From NCBI RefSeq assembly GCF_051131135.1, contig NZ_CP151274.1, positions 1-64,000 of the forward strand: a stretch of DNA of 64,000 nt, given 5' to 3'. Shown here piece after piece: positions 7,186 through 16,296 of the stretch (position 1 is its first letter; every line of letters starts with the position of its first letter). The position numbers and the translations under genes are program-made. The notes under the pieces were generated by a model that saw only the letters and a program-made list of their open reading frames with translations, did not search any database and was not told the DNA's origin. Origin of the DNA: Thermogladius sp023256015. Lineage in GTDB: Archaea > Thermoproteota > Thermoprotei_A > Sulfolobales > Desulfurococcaceae.

Positions 7186-10100
7186 ATGCGCGCTGTCCTA
7201 GCGATACTAGGGCTCGTCCTGGCGTTGCTCGCGCCTATACCCACGATGTCCTTGCCGGCAGGCGACTGGACGCTCCAGAGCGTGACGTTCGTCTCCAGGA
7301 CCGGCGGGGACGTCTACCCCGGGAGCACTGGTGCGCTGCTTACCGTGAGCATTCTGTACAGCTCTAACCAGTCGGCCTACAACCCGGTCGCGTGTATCAA
7401 CCTCCCCGCGGGCTTCACTCTCAGGTCGCCGGGTTGCGTGGCGCCGTCCAACTACACGCTGGGGTACGCCGTGACGTCTGGGTCTCTACTAGACTACCGC
7501 TACATAGTAGACGTTAGCAAGTACGTCAGCCCAGGTGTCTACGTGTTCCAGCTCAACGTCTCATACGTCAAGGAGGGCGTGTTAACTTACCAAGTCCTCT
7601 ACGGTAACCTCACCGTCAGCCCGCTACCCCCACTCGAAGTGGGGGTGAGAGACGTATACTGGACGCCCGCGGGCTATCCCGGAGCCTACCCCACTAGCCT
7701 GGTCATAGAGGTCGAAAACAACGGTAACACTACGATAACGAGGCTTGACGCGGAGGTGGGCCTCCCGGACTTCATTAAGGCAGAGAGCAATAGGACGAGC
7801 ATATCTACGCTACCACCTAACGGGGTCGGAACACTGGCCTACAACGGGCTGGCGATAAGCCCCGACGCGGCCCCCGGCGCGTACAAGGGGCTGCTCCTGC
7901 TAAACGCCACCCTGACGACTAGCGACGGCGTGGAGTACAACGCCTCCGCCCAGCTGTCCTTCGAGTTTACAGTTGATAGGGCGCCCAATCTAACACTACA
8001 GGTCGTGGACTACCGCTTCACAGGGGACATCGTGTTACCGGGGATGAACAACACGGGGGTCTCGGTGACGATCCGCAGCTTCACGACTTACACGATCAAG
8101 AACATCGTCGTCTACGCCAGAGTGGAGAACGGGTACTTCAGCAACCTCTCGAGCGTCGAGGTAGTGGTGGTAGACGGGCCGGTCAACTACGGCGACGTCT
8201 TCACGTTGGTACTGAGAGGGGTTAACCTGTTCGAGAACGCGACCTTCGTCCGCTTGACCCTTGTACTCGATGCGGTGGTGCTCTACAGCGGCTCGAGCTT
8301 TCCCGCCACAGCTACGATCAACCTACTACTACCCGTCGACAGCCCACCGATCGGCCTCTACGTCGAGGGGGTCCACTGGGCTAGAGGCGCGGCATACCCG
8401 AATAGTGCCGGGAACACCCTCGTCGTCGAGTTGTACAACTCGATGAGCGCCTACATCGAGGACTCGACTATCGAGCTACACCTGCCTGAGGACTTCTACC
8501 CAGCGACACTAGTAGTCCACGGAATAAACATCCAGCCGCTGGCGACTACGAGAGTCGAGTTCGCCGACATACTGGTGAAGCCCGGCGCTAGACCCGGATA
8601 CCACTCGCTCAGGCTTTACGTGAGGGGCTCTCTGACAAACCACGACGGCTCGACTAAGCTGGTCGAGATCGCCTTGAGCACCGGCATACTAGTGAGCCCC
8701 CCGGACGAACTCGCGTCCAGTGTAGGCGAGCCAGTGGTCTCGAGCTACTTCTGGGGTTACAACACCCCGCAGTACGTCTACCCTGGCGACGCTATGGCCC
8801 CCCTGACCATTATCGTGTACAACCCGGGTCCAGTGCCGCTAGGCACACTCATAGCCTCTCTCACGCCTCTCGCGTCCGACCTCAGAGTGCTCAACAACAA
8901 CGTCACCAACCAGGTGCCAGTCCAGCCCGGCTCCACCGCGAGCCTGGTCTTCTACCTGGACCTCTCAAAGGCTTCGCCCGGACTAAAGAGGTTCAACCTG
9001 ACACTCATGTACGCGGCTGCGGGAGTAGGCACGTACGAGTTGTTAACGACCAGTAGAGAGTTGGATGTCCTGCTACCAGGCTGGGAGCCTGGTGCCGGTG
9101 TTTCACTGGTCTCCGCAAACTGGCTCAACGGCTACACTGCCTACCCGAACTCCACCGGTGCTGTTTACACCGTGACCCTCGCCAACAGCCTGCCCTACCA
9201 GGTCAGCGGGGTCTGGCTGAAGCTCGTCGTCCCCGAGGGGTTCAGGAGCCACGACAACTACAGCATCACCTACTACGTCCAGGGACCGGTAGCACCCTTC
9301 CAGGTCTTCACCGCGTCGTTCGTCCTCGACGTCGGGGGCGTTGCCCCGGGTGTTTACAGCGGTACCCTCGAAGTGTCTTATGCCACTACAGCGGGAGGTT
9401 TAGCACAGGTGAGCAGGCAGTTCTTCAAAGTACTCCTCACCATAAGCGACCCGTTGAAGGCGATAAGCGTCGTGTCCTACGGCTGGCTGACCGGCCAGCC
9501 GTACCCCGGGGAGAGGGGCGCCGTCTACTACGCTAGGATCCTGAACGCGGAGTTCCCCGTGATGAACGGGGTCGTCGTCGAGGCAGACCTCCCGTCGGGA
9601 CTGGTCGACGCCTTTACGCTCGCCCAGAAGGCCACGGGGTTCACTGGCAGCCTCCCCCAGCTGATCGCCCAGTACGCTCAGGTAGCCCAGAGGGGGGTTA
9701 GCTTGGCCGGCCTGATAAGTCAGTTAACGAGCGCGCAGACCGGGAGCGCGGCGAAAGGTGCTTTCGTAGACGTCTTGTTCGTCCTAGACGTAACGAGCGA
9801 GCCCCTAAAGAACTTTACTCTGGTAGCACGGGTTAGCTTCACCGACCACTGGGGTGAGAGGTACGAGTTGAACATCAGCATCCCCCTCGTGGTCTCTCCT
9901 AGGCCGCCTCTGCTCGGCGTGTACACAGACAGGGTAGCCGTGGAGTTCGCCAACAGCACCGGGTTGGCGAGGGTATACCTGTCCAACGCGTACGACTACC
10001 CGGTCTACGACATTTACGTGCTGCTAATACCGCAGAGCATGACGGCGGTACCCCTCGACAACGTGAGGTATATCGAGGTACTGCCACCAAAGAGCAACGC

Positions 10101-10713
10101 TACCCTGTCCTTCAGGTTGGTGTACAACCCTGTAAGCGTGTCCGTAGCACCCGGGGTGACGGCCTCGTCGCCCACCGCTGTCTTCCTTGTGACGGTCATC
10201 TACAAGGACGCGAGCGGCTTCGTGGAGACCCTCAACGAGACCGTGGCTTTCACGGTCAAACCATTCGCGGACTTGGTATTGACCCCGGACACTAACGCGA
10301 AGGTCGTGGGAGGGACTCTAGTGGTCAACGGGATGATCATCAACACCGGCGTTTCCAGAGCGAGGAGTGTGACGGTGTACTGTATATACGGCAACGCCTC
10401 CTCTTATGAGTTCCTGGGCGATCTAGACGCGGCGTCGCAAACAGGGTTCAGAGTCGAAATGAGCGTGGGGCAGATAACCTTGGACAAGATCACGTTGAGG
10501 GTCACGTTTAAAGACGAGTACAACAACGTCTACGAGAAGGACTTCACTGTCCCGCTCACAGTGACTAACGCCACCCTCCCCACGCCTACTCCAGCATCGG
10601 AGCAGGGCGTCCAGCTGTACTACGCGTTGACGGTGGGCGCGGTGGCCTTGTTCCTCGCCGGCTTCTTTTACCTGTTCTACCGCAAGTTCTTCGCTAGGAG
10701 GAGCGCGCAGTAG
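7186..10713 (+). CDS. Large surface protein of about nine repeats, partner of a MacB-type ABC exporter
   Basis: 1175 residues: a signal peptide (first ~25), a long extracellular region, and one C-terminal helix near 1145-1165 with a basic tail. The outside part is made of about nine units of ~120 residues, each opening with a pattern like V-x-S-x-x-W-x-x-G-x-x-YPG-x-x-G-A then a beta-rich stretch with NxS/T sites. Units begin near residues 33, 154, 273, 393, 518, 641, 761, 911 and 1030. This resembles S-layer-like/CARDB beta-sandwich repeats (COG1361 type). ATG is preceded by GGTGGTG. Its place between ATPase and permease suggests it replaces the MacA adaptor as an external binding arm; that role is inferred. 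Confidence 0.75.
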   Translation: MRAVLAILGLVLALLAPIPTMSLPAGDWTLQSVTFVSRTGGDVYPGSTGALLTVSILYSSNQSAYNPVACINLPAGFTLRSPGCVAPSNYTLGYAVTSGSLLDYRYIVDVSKYVSPGVYVFQLNVSYVKEGVLTYQVLYGNLTVSPLPPLEVGVRDVYWTPAGYPGAYPTSLVIEVENNGNTTITRLDAEVGLPDFIKAESNRTSISTLPPNGVGTLAYNGLAISPDAAPGAYKGLLLLNATLTTSDGVEYNASAQLSFEFTVDRAPNLTLQVVDYRFTGDIVLPGMNNTGVSVTIRSFTTYTIKNIVVYARVENGYFSNLSSVEVVVVDGPVNYGDVFTLVLRGVNLFENATFVRLTLVLDAVVLYSGSSFPATATINLLLPVDSPPIGLYVEGVHWARGAAYPNSAGNTLVVELYNSMSAYIEDSTIELHLPEDFYPATLVVHGINIQPLATTRVEFADILVKPGARPGYHSLRLYVRGSLTNHDGSTKLVEIALSTGILVSPPDELASSVGEPVVSSYFWGYNTPQYVYPGDAMAPLTIIVYNPGPVPLGTLIASLTPLASDLRVLNNNVTNQVPVQPGSTASLVFYLDLSKASPGLKRFNLTLMYAAAGVGTYELLTTSRELDVLLPGWEPGAGVSLVSANWLNGYTAYPNSTGAVYTVTLANSLPYQVSGVWLKLVVPEGFRSHDNYSITYYVQGPVAPFQVFTASFVLDVGGVAPGVYSGTLEVSYATTAGGLAQVSRQFFKVLLTISDPLKAISVVSYGWLTGQPYPGERGAVYYARILNAEFPVMNGVVVEADLPSGLVDAFTLAQKATGFTGSLPQLIAQYAQVAQRGVSLAGLISQLTSAQTGSAAKGAFVDVLFVLDVTSEPLKNFTLVARVSFTDHWGERYELNISIPLVVSPRPPLLGVYTDRVAVEFANSTGLARVYLSNAYDYPVYDIYVLLIPQSMTAVPLDNVRYIEVLPPKSNATLSFRLVYNPVSVSVAPGVTASSPTAVFLVTVIYKDASGFVETLNETVAFTVKPFADLVLTPDTNAKVVGGTLVVNGMIINTGVSRARSVTVYCIYGNASSYEFLGDLDAASQTGFRVEMSVGQITLDKITLRVTFKDEYNNVYEKDFTVPLTVTNATLPTPTPASEQGVQLYYALTVGAVALFLAGFFYLFYRKFFARRSAQ

Positions 10714-11928
10714 ATGTTCAGGCTCTCCGACATAATCATGCTGAGCTACAAGGGGCTCACCGAGAAGAAAGCTAGGGCTCTCCTCACGATCATCGGGGTG
10801 GCAATAGGCCCGCTCGCTATCACCATGATATACGGGGTCACCTCGTCTTACAGCGACTACATCGTAAACCAGATCCAGGGCCTCGGCCAGAACCTCGTGA
10901 TCGTCACGCCGAGTCAGGGCTACAAGCTGAGCGAGAGAGACCTCGACAGGATCAAGGGCCTCGACCACGTCGTATCCGCAGCCCCCTTTTACAGTACACA
11001 GGGGTACTTGGGCGGCAGGCCGACCGACACGGTATTCCTCTATGCCGTAGACTCCGACTTCCTACTGAAGGCGATCACGTCACTCGAGGTCTTGGAGGGC
11101 ACTCCCCCGACACAGGCGGACGTCGGGAAGGGCATGATAGGGTACGACATCGCCTACGACGACAATGGTCACCGGGTCTACTCGCCTGGAGACGTCGTGT
11201 CCGTAACCGTCTACGTGTCCAACTCTAACGGCGTCTCCACCAGGAGGTTGAACATCATGGTTTCCGCCGTCCTCGCGAAGTACGGTGGAGCGCTATTCCT
11301 CAACCCCGACAAGTCGATTTTCGTCCCGTTCAACTCGGCCAGACTGCTCATGGGTGCCAGCGACTGGAGCGGGATACTCGTGTTAGTCGACTCGCCGACC
11401 AACGTTGACGAGGTGGCGAGGGAGATCAGCGACTTACTCGGGAACAACGCCAACGTTATCTCGTTTGTTGGCATCGCTAGGATCGCGTCGTCTATCACTA
11501 GCGCTGTCAACTTCATGACTTTCGCGGCCAGTCTCTCGGCATTCGCCGTCGCAGTGGCTGGGATAGCGTCCACGATGATCACGAGCGTCATGGAGAGGAC
11601 GCGGGAGATAGGCGTCATGAAGGCCATCGGCTTCACGGACACCCAGGTGGTCGTGTTGACGTTGTTCGAGGGTATACTGATGAGCCTTATTGGAGGAGCC
11701 ATCGGGATCGCGGGCGGGGTTGTAGGCGCTTTCCAGCTAGCGTCTAGAGGTCTTACGATATCCAGCGGCGAGTTCTTCAAGGTGACGATCAGGACGGCCC
11801 CCAAGTTCACGCCCGGTTTGATCGGAGGGGTGATCGGCCTGACAATCCTCGTGGGTGTCCTCGGGTCAATACTCCCGGCTTACAGGGCCGCCAAGATCCC
11901 GCCAGCCGAGGCCCTTAGGTACGAGTGA
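10714..11928 (+). CDS. MacB/FtsX-type ABC permease
   Basis: 404-residue permease with one helix near 25-45, a large extracellular MacB periplasmic-core domain (about 50-265) and three C-terminal helices starting near 270, 320 and 370. The motifs RTREIGVMKAIGFT and AYRAAKIPPAEALRYE are classic for FtsX/MacB permeases. ATG follows the previous stop with no gap and has AGGAGGAG upstream. Members of this class act by mechanotransmission rather than as channels, exporting or extracting peptides or lipoproteins. Confidence 0.9.
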   Translation: MFRLSDIIMLSYKGLTEKKARALLTIIGVAIGPLAITMIYGVTSSYSDYIVNQIQGLGQNLVIVTPSQGYKLSERDLDRIKGLDHVVSAAPFYSTQGYLGGRPTDTVFLYAVDSDFLLKAITSLEVLEGTPPTQADVGKGMIGYDIAYDDNGHRVYSPGDVVSVTVYVSNSNGVSTRRLNIMVSAVLAKYGGALFLNPDKSIFVPFNSARLLMGASDWSGILVLVDSPTNVDEVAREISDLLGNNANVISFVGIARIASSITSAVNFMTFAASLSAFAVAVAGIASTMITSVMERTREIGVMKAIGFTDTQVVVLTLFEGILMSLIGGAIGIAGGVVGAFQLASRGLTISSGEFFKVTIRTAPKFTPGLIGGVIGLTILVGVLGSILPAYRAAKIPPAEALRYE

Positions 11929-11950
11929 CGCGTGCTCGGGCTTGTAAACG

Positions 11951-11956
11951 TTTTTT
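11951..11956 (+). terminator. T-run terminator of the MacB-type operon
   Basis: Six T residues 22 bp after the permease stop, in an otherwise T-rich stretch, consistent with archaeal termination. Confidence 0.4.
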
Positions 11957-11998
11957 ACTTTCCGTCATAGATAGTTTCATGGGTAGGTGTATGGGTTT

Positions 11999-12520
11999 TT
12001 GAGCAAGGACAGCGTAGAGGAGAGAGTTAACGAGTGGCTTATACAGGAGGGCTTTATTGTTAGGAAGCTGGAGGCGCCGCCTGAGGCCAGGATCACGTGG
12101 GGGCTCGACGTCAACACGCCACCACCGTTCCAGGTGAACTTCAAGGTCTTCAAGACGCTGGACAAGCCGGACAGGCTGGTTGTCCTGATCGGCGTGGTAG
12201 TCTCACCGGAGCACAGGAAGTACTTGACGTCGATGAGGCAAGAGGAGGTCCTGAGGTTCATGAGCAGGTTGACCAGGATCTTGCTGACCGCCTGCGTGGA
12301 CTGCCAGCTCACGATCCAGCCCAGTATACTAGACCCGCAGACCCTGACAGTGGCGCTAGTCTTGTTTGACGACGAGGTAAGAGCTCAGGGTAAACAGGTT
12401 TTTCTGAAGACGGTAATGAGGGTTCTCAACGCGTACTCCATAATAGTCTCGCTCTTCAACGAGGCGTACCCGATACTACCACAGCAGAGAGAGCAGAAGC
12501 ACACGCAGATGTACGCCTGA
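11999..12520 (+). CDS. DUF2299-like archaeal protein
   Basis: About 173 residues, soluble. It opens with SVEERVNEWLIQEGF, followed by a segment of hydrophobic strands with IGVVVSPEHR near the middle. The layout resembles the archaeal DUF2299 family, which has a chaperone-like fold and no known function. An in-frame GTG at 11987 is possible, but TTG at 11999 lies 9 nt after GGTG and seems better. The C-terminus is Gln-rich and polar. Confidence 0.6.
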   Translation: MSKDSVEERVNEWLIQEGFIVRKLEAPPEARITWGLDVNTPPPFQVNFKVFKTLDKPDRLVVLIGVVVSPEHRKYLTSMRQEEVLRFMSRLTRILLTACVDCQLTIQPSILDPQTLTVALVLFDDEVRAQGKQVFLKTVMRVLNAYSIIVSLFNEAYPILPQQREQKHTQMYA

Positions 12521-12570
12521 CCGCATATATGTATACGTTTTTAAAGCCGGTCCCATTCTAGTGTATCAGG

Positions 12571-13854
12571 GTGATAGAGACGATACTAATCGACAACGCA
12601 CGTGTCCTAGACGTAAAAAAGGGTCGCATCGTCGAGAACGCTAGGTTGCTAGTCGAGGGCAAGTACATAGCCGACGTGGGCACTAGCGGCGAAGTCGACG
12701 CCTCCAGGGCGGACAGGGTCATTGACGCCGGCGGGAAGGTCGTTATGCCGGGGCTCATAGACGCCCACATGCACCTATCAGGCCTAAGGACAGGTGACGT
12801 GGTGAAAGAGCCCCTCTTGACGAGCTACGAAACACTCGTGGCTAGGGCTGTCAGGGACTTAGAGGCGCTAGCCGAAGCTGGGTTCACGACCGTTGTCGAC
12901 GCCGGCGGATTGATCGCCCTTGGCCTGAAGCAGGCCGTAGAGGAGGGGACTGTTGTAGGGCCTAGGATAGTTGCGGCCGGCGCACCACTCTCGCAGACCT
13001 TCGGCCACGGAGACACACACTACCTCCCACTAGAGATGAGCGACGTAAGGTCGCCCTACAGGATAAGACCGTTCGCCTCGCTCATTTGCGACGGCGTAGA
13101 CGAGTGCAGAAAGGCCGCGAGGTACGCGCTTAGGATGGGCTCAGACTTCATAAAGATCTTCACAACGGGTGGCGTGATGTCGCAGAGGGACAGGCCCGAG
13201 TACACGCAGTTCACCCTGGAGGAGATAAAGGCGATCGTCGAGGAGGCGAAGGCTGCTGGGAGGTTCGTCCACGCTCACGCGGAGGGGGACAAGGGGATAG
13301 TCAACGCGCTACTCGGTGGTGTGAAGGTCATCGCCCACGCAGACATGATCGACGAGACGGGGATCCAGCTCGCGCTGGAAAAGGACGCCGTAGTGGTGCC
13401 GACGCTCGCCGTCTCGGAGCACATCCTCACGTACGGCAGGGAGTTGGGTCTCCCCGATTGGTCGCTTGAAAAAGAGAGCTTTCTCTTCAAGTACCATGTC
13501 GAAAGGGCTAGGGCAGCGTGGAGGGCCGGCGTCAAGCTCGCTACGGGGACGGACTTCTGGGGCGGCGCGAAGGCATTCAGGCACGGCGACAACGCGCTCG
13601 AGCTCGTTCTGTTCGTCGAGAAGATCGGGATGCCCCCAATAGAGGCCTTGAGGGCCGCGACGATCAACGCTGCCGAGGTAGCTGGCCTACGAGACCAGAC
13701 AGGCAGCCTCGAGAAGGGGAAGCTAGCAGACCTGATAATAGTCGACGGCAACCCCCTCGACGACCCCAGGGTACTGCTGGACAAAAACAGGATCCTGTTA
13801 GCCATGAAGGCCGGGTCGATCCTGAAGGACAGGATCACGGGTCCCAAACCCTAG
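12571..13854 (+). CDS. Metal-dependent amidohydrolase (imidazolonepropionase/prolidase-like)
   Basis: 427-residue amidohydrolase of the COG1228 group. Metal sites are visible: DAHMHLSG near residues 65-72, a likely carboxylated lysine in FIKIFTTGG, VHAHAEG, VIAHADMI and the aspartate in LATGTDFWGG. It ends with ADLIIVDGNPL typical of the small beta domain. Relatives hydrolyse Xaa-Pro dipeptides, imidazolonepropionate or N-acyl amino acids; the substrate is not clear. GTG start with a T/A-rich box A region at about 12525-12545. Confidence 0.82.
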   Translation: MIETILIDNARVLDVKKGRIVENARLLVEGKYIADVGTSGEVDASRADRVIDAGGKVVMPGLIDAHMHLSGLRTGDVVKEPLLTSYETLVARAVRDLEALAEAGFTTVVDAGGLIALGLKQAVEEGTVVGPRIVAAGAPLSQTFGHGDTHYLPLEMSDVRSPYRIRPFASLICDGVDECRKAARYALRMGSDFIKIFTTGGVMSQRDRPEYTQFTLEEIKAIVEEAKAAGRFVHAHAEGDKGIVNALLGGVKVIAHADMIDETGIQLALEKDAVVVPTLAVSEHILTYGRELGLPDWSLEKESFLFKYHVERARAAWRAGVKLATGTDFWGGAKAFRHGDNALELVLFVEKIGMPPIEALRAATINAAEVAGLRDQTGSLEKGKLADLIIVDGNPLDDPRVLLDKNRILLAMKAGSILKDRITGPKP

Positions 13855-13872
13855 GCCCTGAGCCAACGCGTT

Positions 13873-14247
13873 TTAGGCCAGTCTTACTTCCACACCCTCG
13901 CCGAGCAGTAGGCTTGTGGCCAGAGCAGATAGCCCGGAACCTACGAGGAACCCGCCTCCAGCAGGGATAGACGCTACTGTGACAAACATCAGTACTGGCG
14001 ATAGGGAGACGAGCCTTTCCTCGCGTATCTTTAACGCTAGCATCCCTACGGTCAAAGACAGCAGCGACAACAGGAGGTTGAAGCCGGTGAACACGAGCCT
14101 GAGACCCTCGAAGTAGGATATCATTGGTTTCATGAACGCGAGTAAGTCTAGTACGTAGGATAGGCCGACGTATAACGAAGCGGCCTCGGCACCGTAGAAT
14201 ACCCCGGAAACGATCGTCAGGGCCGATACCAGTACTCTATTGACCAA
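13873..14247 (-). CDS. Small membrane protein of unknown function
   Basis: 124 residues with about four predicted helices (near 8-30, 50-70, 76-90 and 95-118). TTG start is supported by GGTGG 5 bp upstream. No family recognised. It faces the amidohydrolase tail to tail across 18 bp and lies downstream of the ACT-domain gene, with which it may be cotranscribed. Confidence 0.6.
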   Translation of the reverse strand: MVNRVLVSALTIVSGVFYGAEAASLYVGLSYVLDLLAFMKPMISYFEGLRLVFTGFNLLLSLLSLTVGMLALKIREERLVSLSPVLMFVTVASIPAGGGFLVGSGLSALATSLLLGEGVEVRLA

Positions 14248-14280
14248 CCTACCACCCCGGCACGGCTTCGCTATCGCCTC

Positions 14281-14925
14281 CTATCTAGATAGCTCCGAGA
14301 GTAGCTGAAAAGCCTTCCTACTGTCCTCCTCGCTCATGATCATTATCGTGTCCCTATGGCAGGACAACAACTGGAGGATGTTTATCCCGTGGAGGGATAG
14401 AAGGGATGTGACAACTGATGTGAAGCCGGGGGTGTTAATGACCTCGTCTGGGCTCACCATTATCACGGCTGACACGTTGTTCGCCGTGTAGAGGACATGT
14501 GCTCCCAGTCTCTCTATAAAGTGCCCCGCGTGCTCCCTGTCGATCACGATCGTAATAGACGACACGCTCTGAATGACTGAGAGGAACCTCGCCCTACCCC
14601 TTATCTCAGAGACGAGCTTCAGGACTTCGGGGTAAGCCCCCAGGTCGACGCTCAAGACGGCCAGGTCTGTCTTGAGCTCGAGACTGGACCCCTCGAGGAT
14701 GCGGGCGACTAGTCTCTCGTCAAAGCCCTTGAGCTCCCCAAGCCTATTGGAGAGCCTCCTAAGCTGCTTGACGCATTCACCAGTGCTCTCGAACTCTAGA
14801 CCCTGCTCCGCTAACACCTTACAGAGCTTCCTCGCCGAGAAGAACCCCTTGATCAAGCCGTAGGCTACGAAGGGGTTTAAGAGAACCTCCCTCTCTACCC
14901 CCCGGGGTTTGCGCTCCTCGCTCAA
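14281..14925 (-). CDS. ACT-domain protein, probable amino acid-binding regulator
   Basis: 214 residues. The C-terminal ~75 look like an ACT domain of the aspartokinase type (TPGFTSVVTSLLSLHGIN then DTIMIMSEEDSRKAFQLL). The preceding strand region SITIVIDREHAGHFIERL could be a second ACT half. The N-terminal 80 residues are helical and not recognised. ACT domains bind amino acids, so a sensor or regulator role is likely. TTG start, 12 bp after the flavin reductase stop, suggesting one transcript. Confidence 0.65.
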   Translation of the reverse strand: MSEERKPRGVEREVLLNPFVAYGLIKGFFSARKLCKVLAEQGLEFESTGECVKQLRRLSNRLGELKGFDERLVARILEGSSLELKTDLAVLSVDLGAYPEVLKLVSEIRGRARFLSVIQSVSSITIVIDREHAGHFIERLGAHVLYTANNVSAVIMVSPDEVINTPGFTSVVTSLLSLHGINILQLLSCHRDTIMIMSEEDSRKAFQLLSELSR

Positions 14926-14937
14926 CTCGTCCTTCCC

Positions 14938-15462
14938 CTAGACCGACGTGACGACCGTCTCGTTCGAGAGGAACATGTTACCCGACAAGTGTAGGATGAC
15001 CTTGAGGTCGGGGCGGGGTGTGAAGTCGTCGTACGCCCGAGGGCTGTGGTGAGTGTAGACGACCTCCCCGATGAATAGCTCGTGGTCGCCGTAGAGCTTA
15101 GACTCCAGCACCCTGCACTCAAGGTTTGCTACTGCCTCGCGGATCACCGGGGCCTTCACGCGCCTCCCCCTCTCGAAGGTCAGCCTCAACTCGCGGAGCT
15201 TGGCGGGACCACTTAGGCTTCCAGCGAGCCACACCTCTCTCAGCAAGTCCCAGCCCGGAACCGCGACTACGAGCTCCCCGTGCTTTTTCACCAGCCTGTA
15301 GGTGTACCTTTCCGGGGCGATCGACACTGCTACGTAGAAGGGCTGGGACGACACAACTGTTACCCAGTCGGCCGTCATGACGTTGTACTCCTCCGGGTAA
15401 GACCCCGAAGCAACGAGGTAGGTTCGGAGCGGGTAGAGCAGCCTGTACGGCCTAGCAGGCAT
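14938..15462 (-). CDS. Flavin reductase-like (flavoredoxin) FMN-binding protein
   Basis: 174-residue split-barrel flavoprotein. The N-terminal YNVMTADWVTVVSSQPFYV is the usual FMN-binding region, followed by ERYTYRLVKKHGELVV, and the C-terminal half has the strand GDHELFIGEVV. Homologues reduce free flavin or act as redox carriers. ATG start with a weak GTGG upstream. No partner enzyme is adjacent. Confidence 0.82.
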   Translation of the reverse strand: MPARPYRLLYPLRTYLVASGSYPEEYNVMTADWVTVVSSQPFYVAVSIAPERYTYRLVKKHGELVVAVPGWDLLREVWLAGSLSGPAKLRELRLTFERGRRVKAPVIREAVANLECRVLESKLYGDHELFIGEVVYTHHSPRAYDDFTPRPDLKVILHLSGNMFLSNETVVTSV

Positions 15463-15499
15463 TCCAGACCACGCCAGGGACTATCGGTAGAGTAGCTAT

Positions 15500-16246
15500 T
15501 TAAGCCTGCACACACAGCTCTCTAAGTATCGGTATCTCTAGGATTTTCCCCCTCGGTATCAAGCCACAGTCGATGCTCGTGGGCCTCTGTCTCGGCCCGC
15601 CGACCCTTATGAGCCGTGTAGGTGTCGATATGATGTCGACTGTGAGGTCCCATGGCATTAAGGGGATTTGGCTCTCGACTACTTGGAGGTCGTGAACAGT
15701 CGTCGCAACTATGGTGCCCTCGTCGACCAGCTTGAAGTGGGCGAGTATAGCGTACTCCAGCTCGCTGTACCCTTCCCCCTTACCTAGCCGGCCGCCACCG
15801 TGGTCCACGACGACCGAGCCTGCTACAAAGGCGTCGATCCTAGGCATGTCTCTCGGGTCGGCGGCCCTCCCGTACTTGAAAAGGCCGCTGATCGTGGAGG
15901 CCTCGCGGGCTCTCCCCTTGGGCGTCAAGGATGGGTCGAGGAGGACGAAACCCCTTGATATCCTGGGGGTCGACACGTAGACCTTAACGCCCTCCTCGAG
16001 TAGCATCCTCCTCACAGGTGCTTGGGGGGCGTCGGGGTTCACAAAGACCGCGCTAACCCCCGCATCGAGCAGTACTCGTACAAGCCTCGACGCCGCCTGC
16101 TCTGCGCCGACGAAGTTCGGTATCCTGCCGTAGACAGGCCTGGGGAAAGCGGCTACACCAGCCTCTTCCAGCGCGCTCCAGACCCGCCTCCTCAACGCGG
16201 ACCTGTACGCCAGCGCCTCCTCTGAGCTCTTGAAGCTGTTACGCAA
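15500..16246 (-). CDS. 5-formyltetrahydrofolate cyclo-ligase-like protein
   Basis: 248 residues. The nucleotide/folate motif GGGRLGKGEGYSELEYA and the helical start with ALRRRVWSALEE match the MTHFS family, which converts 5-formyl-THF to methenyl-THF with ATP. Archaeal members may act on other pterins. TTG start. Upstream A/T-rich DNA is short, so expression may read from its own promoter between it and the asparaginase gene. Confidence 0.78.
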   Translation of the reverse strand: MRNSFKSSEEALAYRSALRRRVWSALEEAGVAAFPRPVYGRIPNFVGAEQAASRLVRVLLDAGVSAVFVNPDAPQAPVRRMLLEEGVKVYVSTPRISRGFVLLDPSLTPKGRAREASTISGLFKYGRAADPRDMPRIDAFVAGSVVVDHGGGRLGKGEGYSELEYAILAHFKLVDEGTIVATTVHDLQVVESQIPLMPWDLTVDIISTPTRLIRVGGPRQRPTSIDCGLIPRGKILEIPILRELCVQA

Positions 16247-16296
16247 TACGCATCTTCCTAAAAGCTTTCTATTAAAACTCAGGGTTGAAAAAGGCG

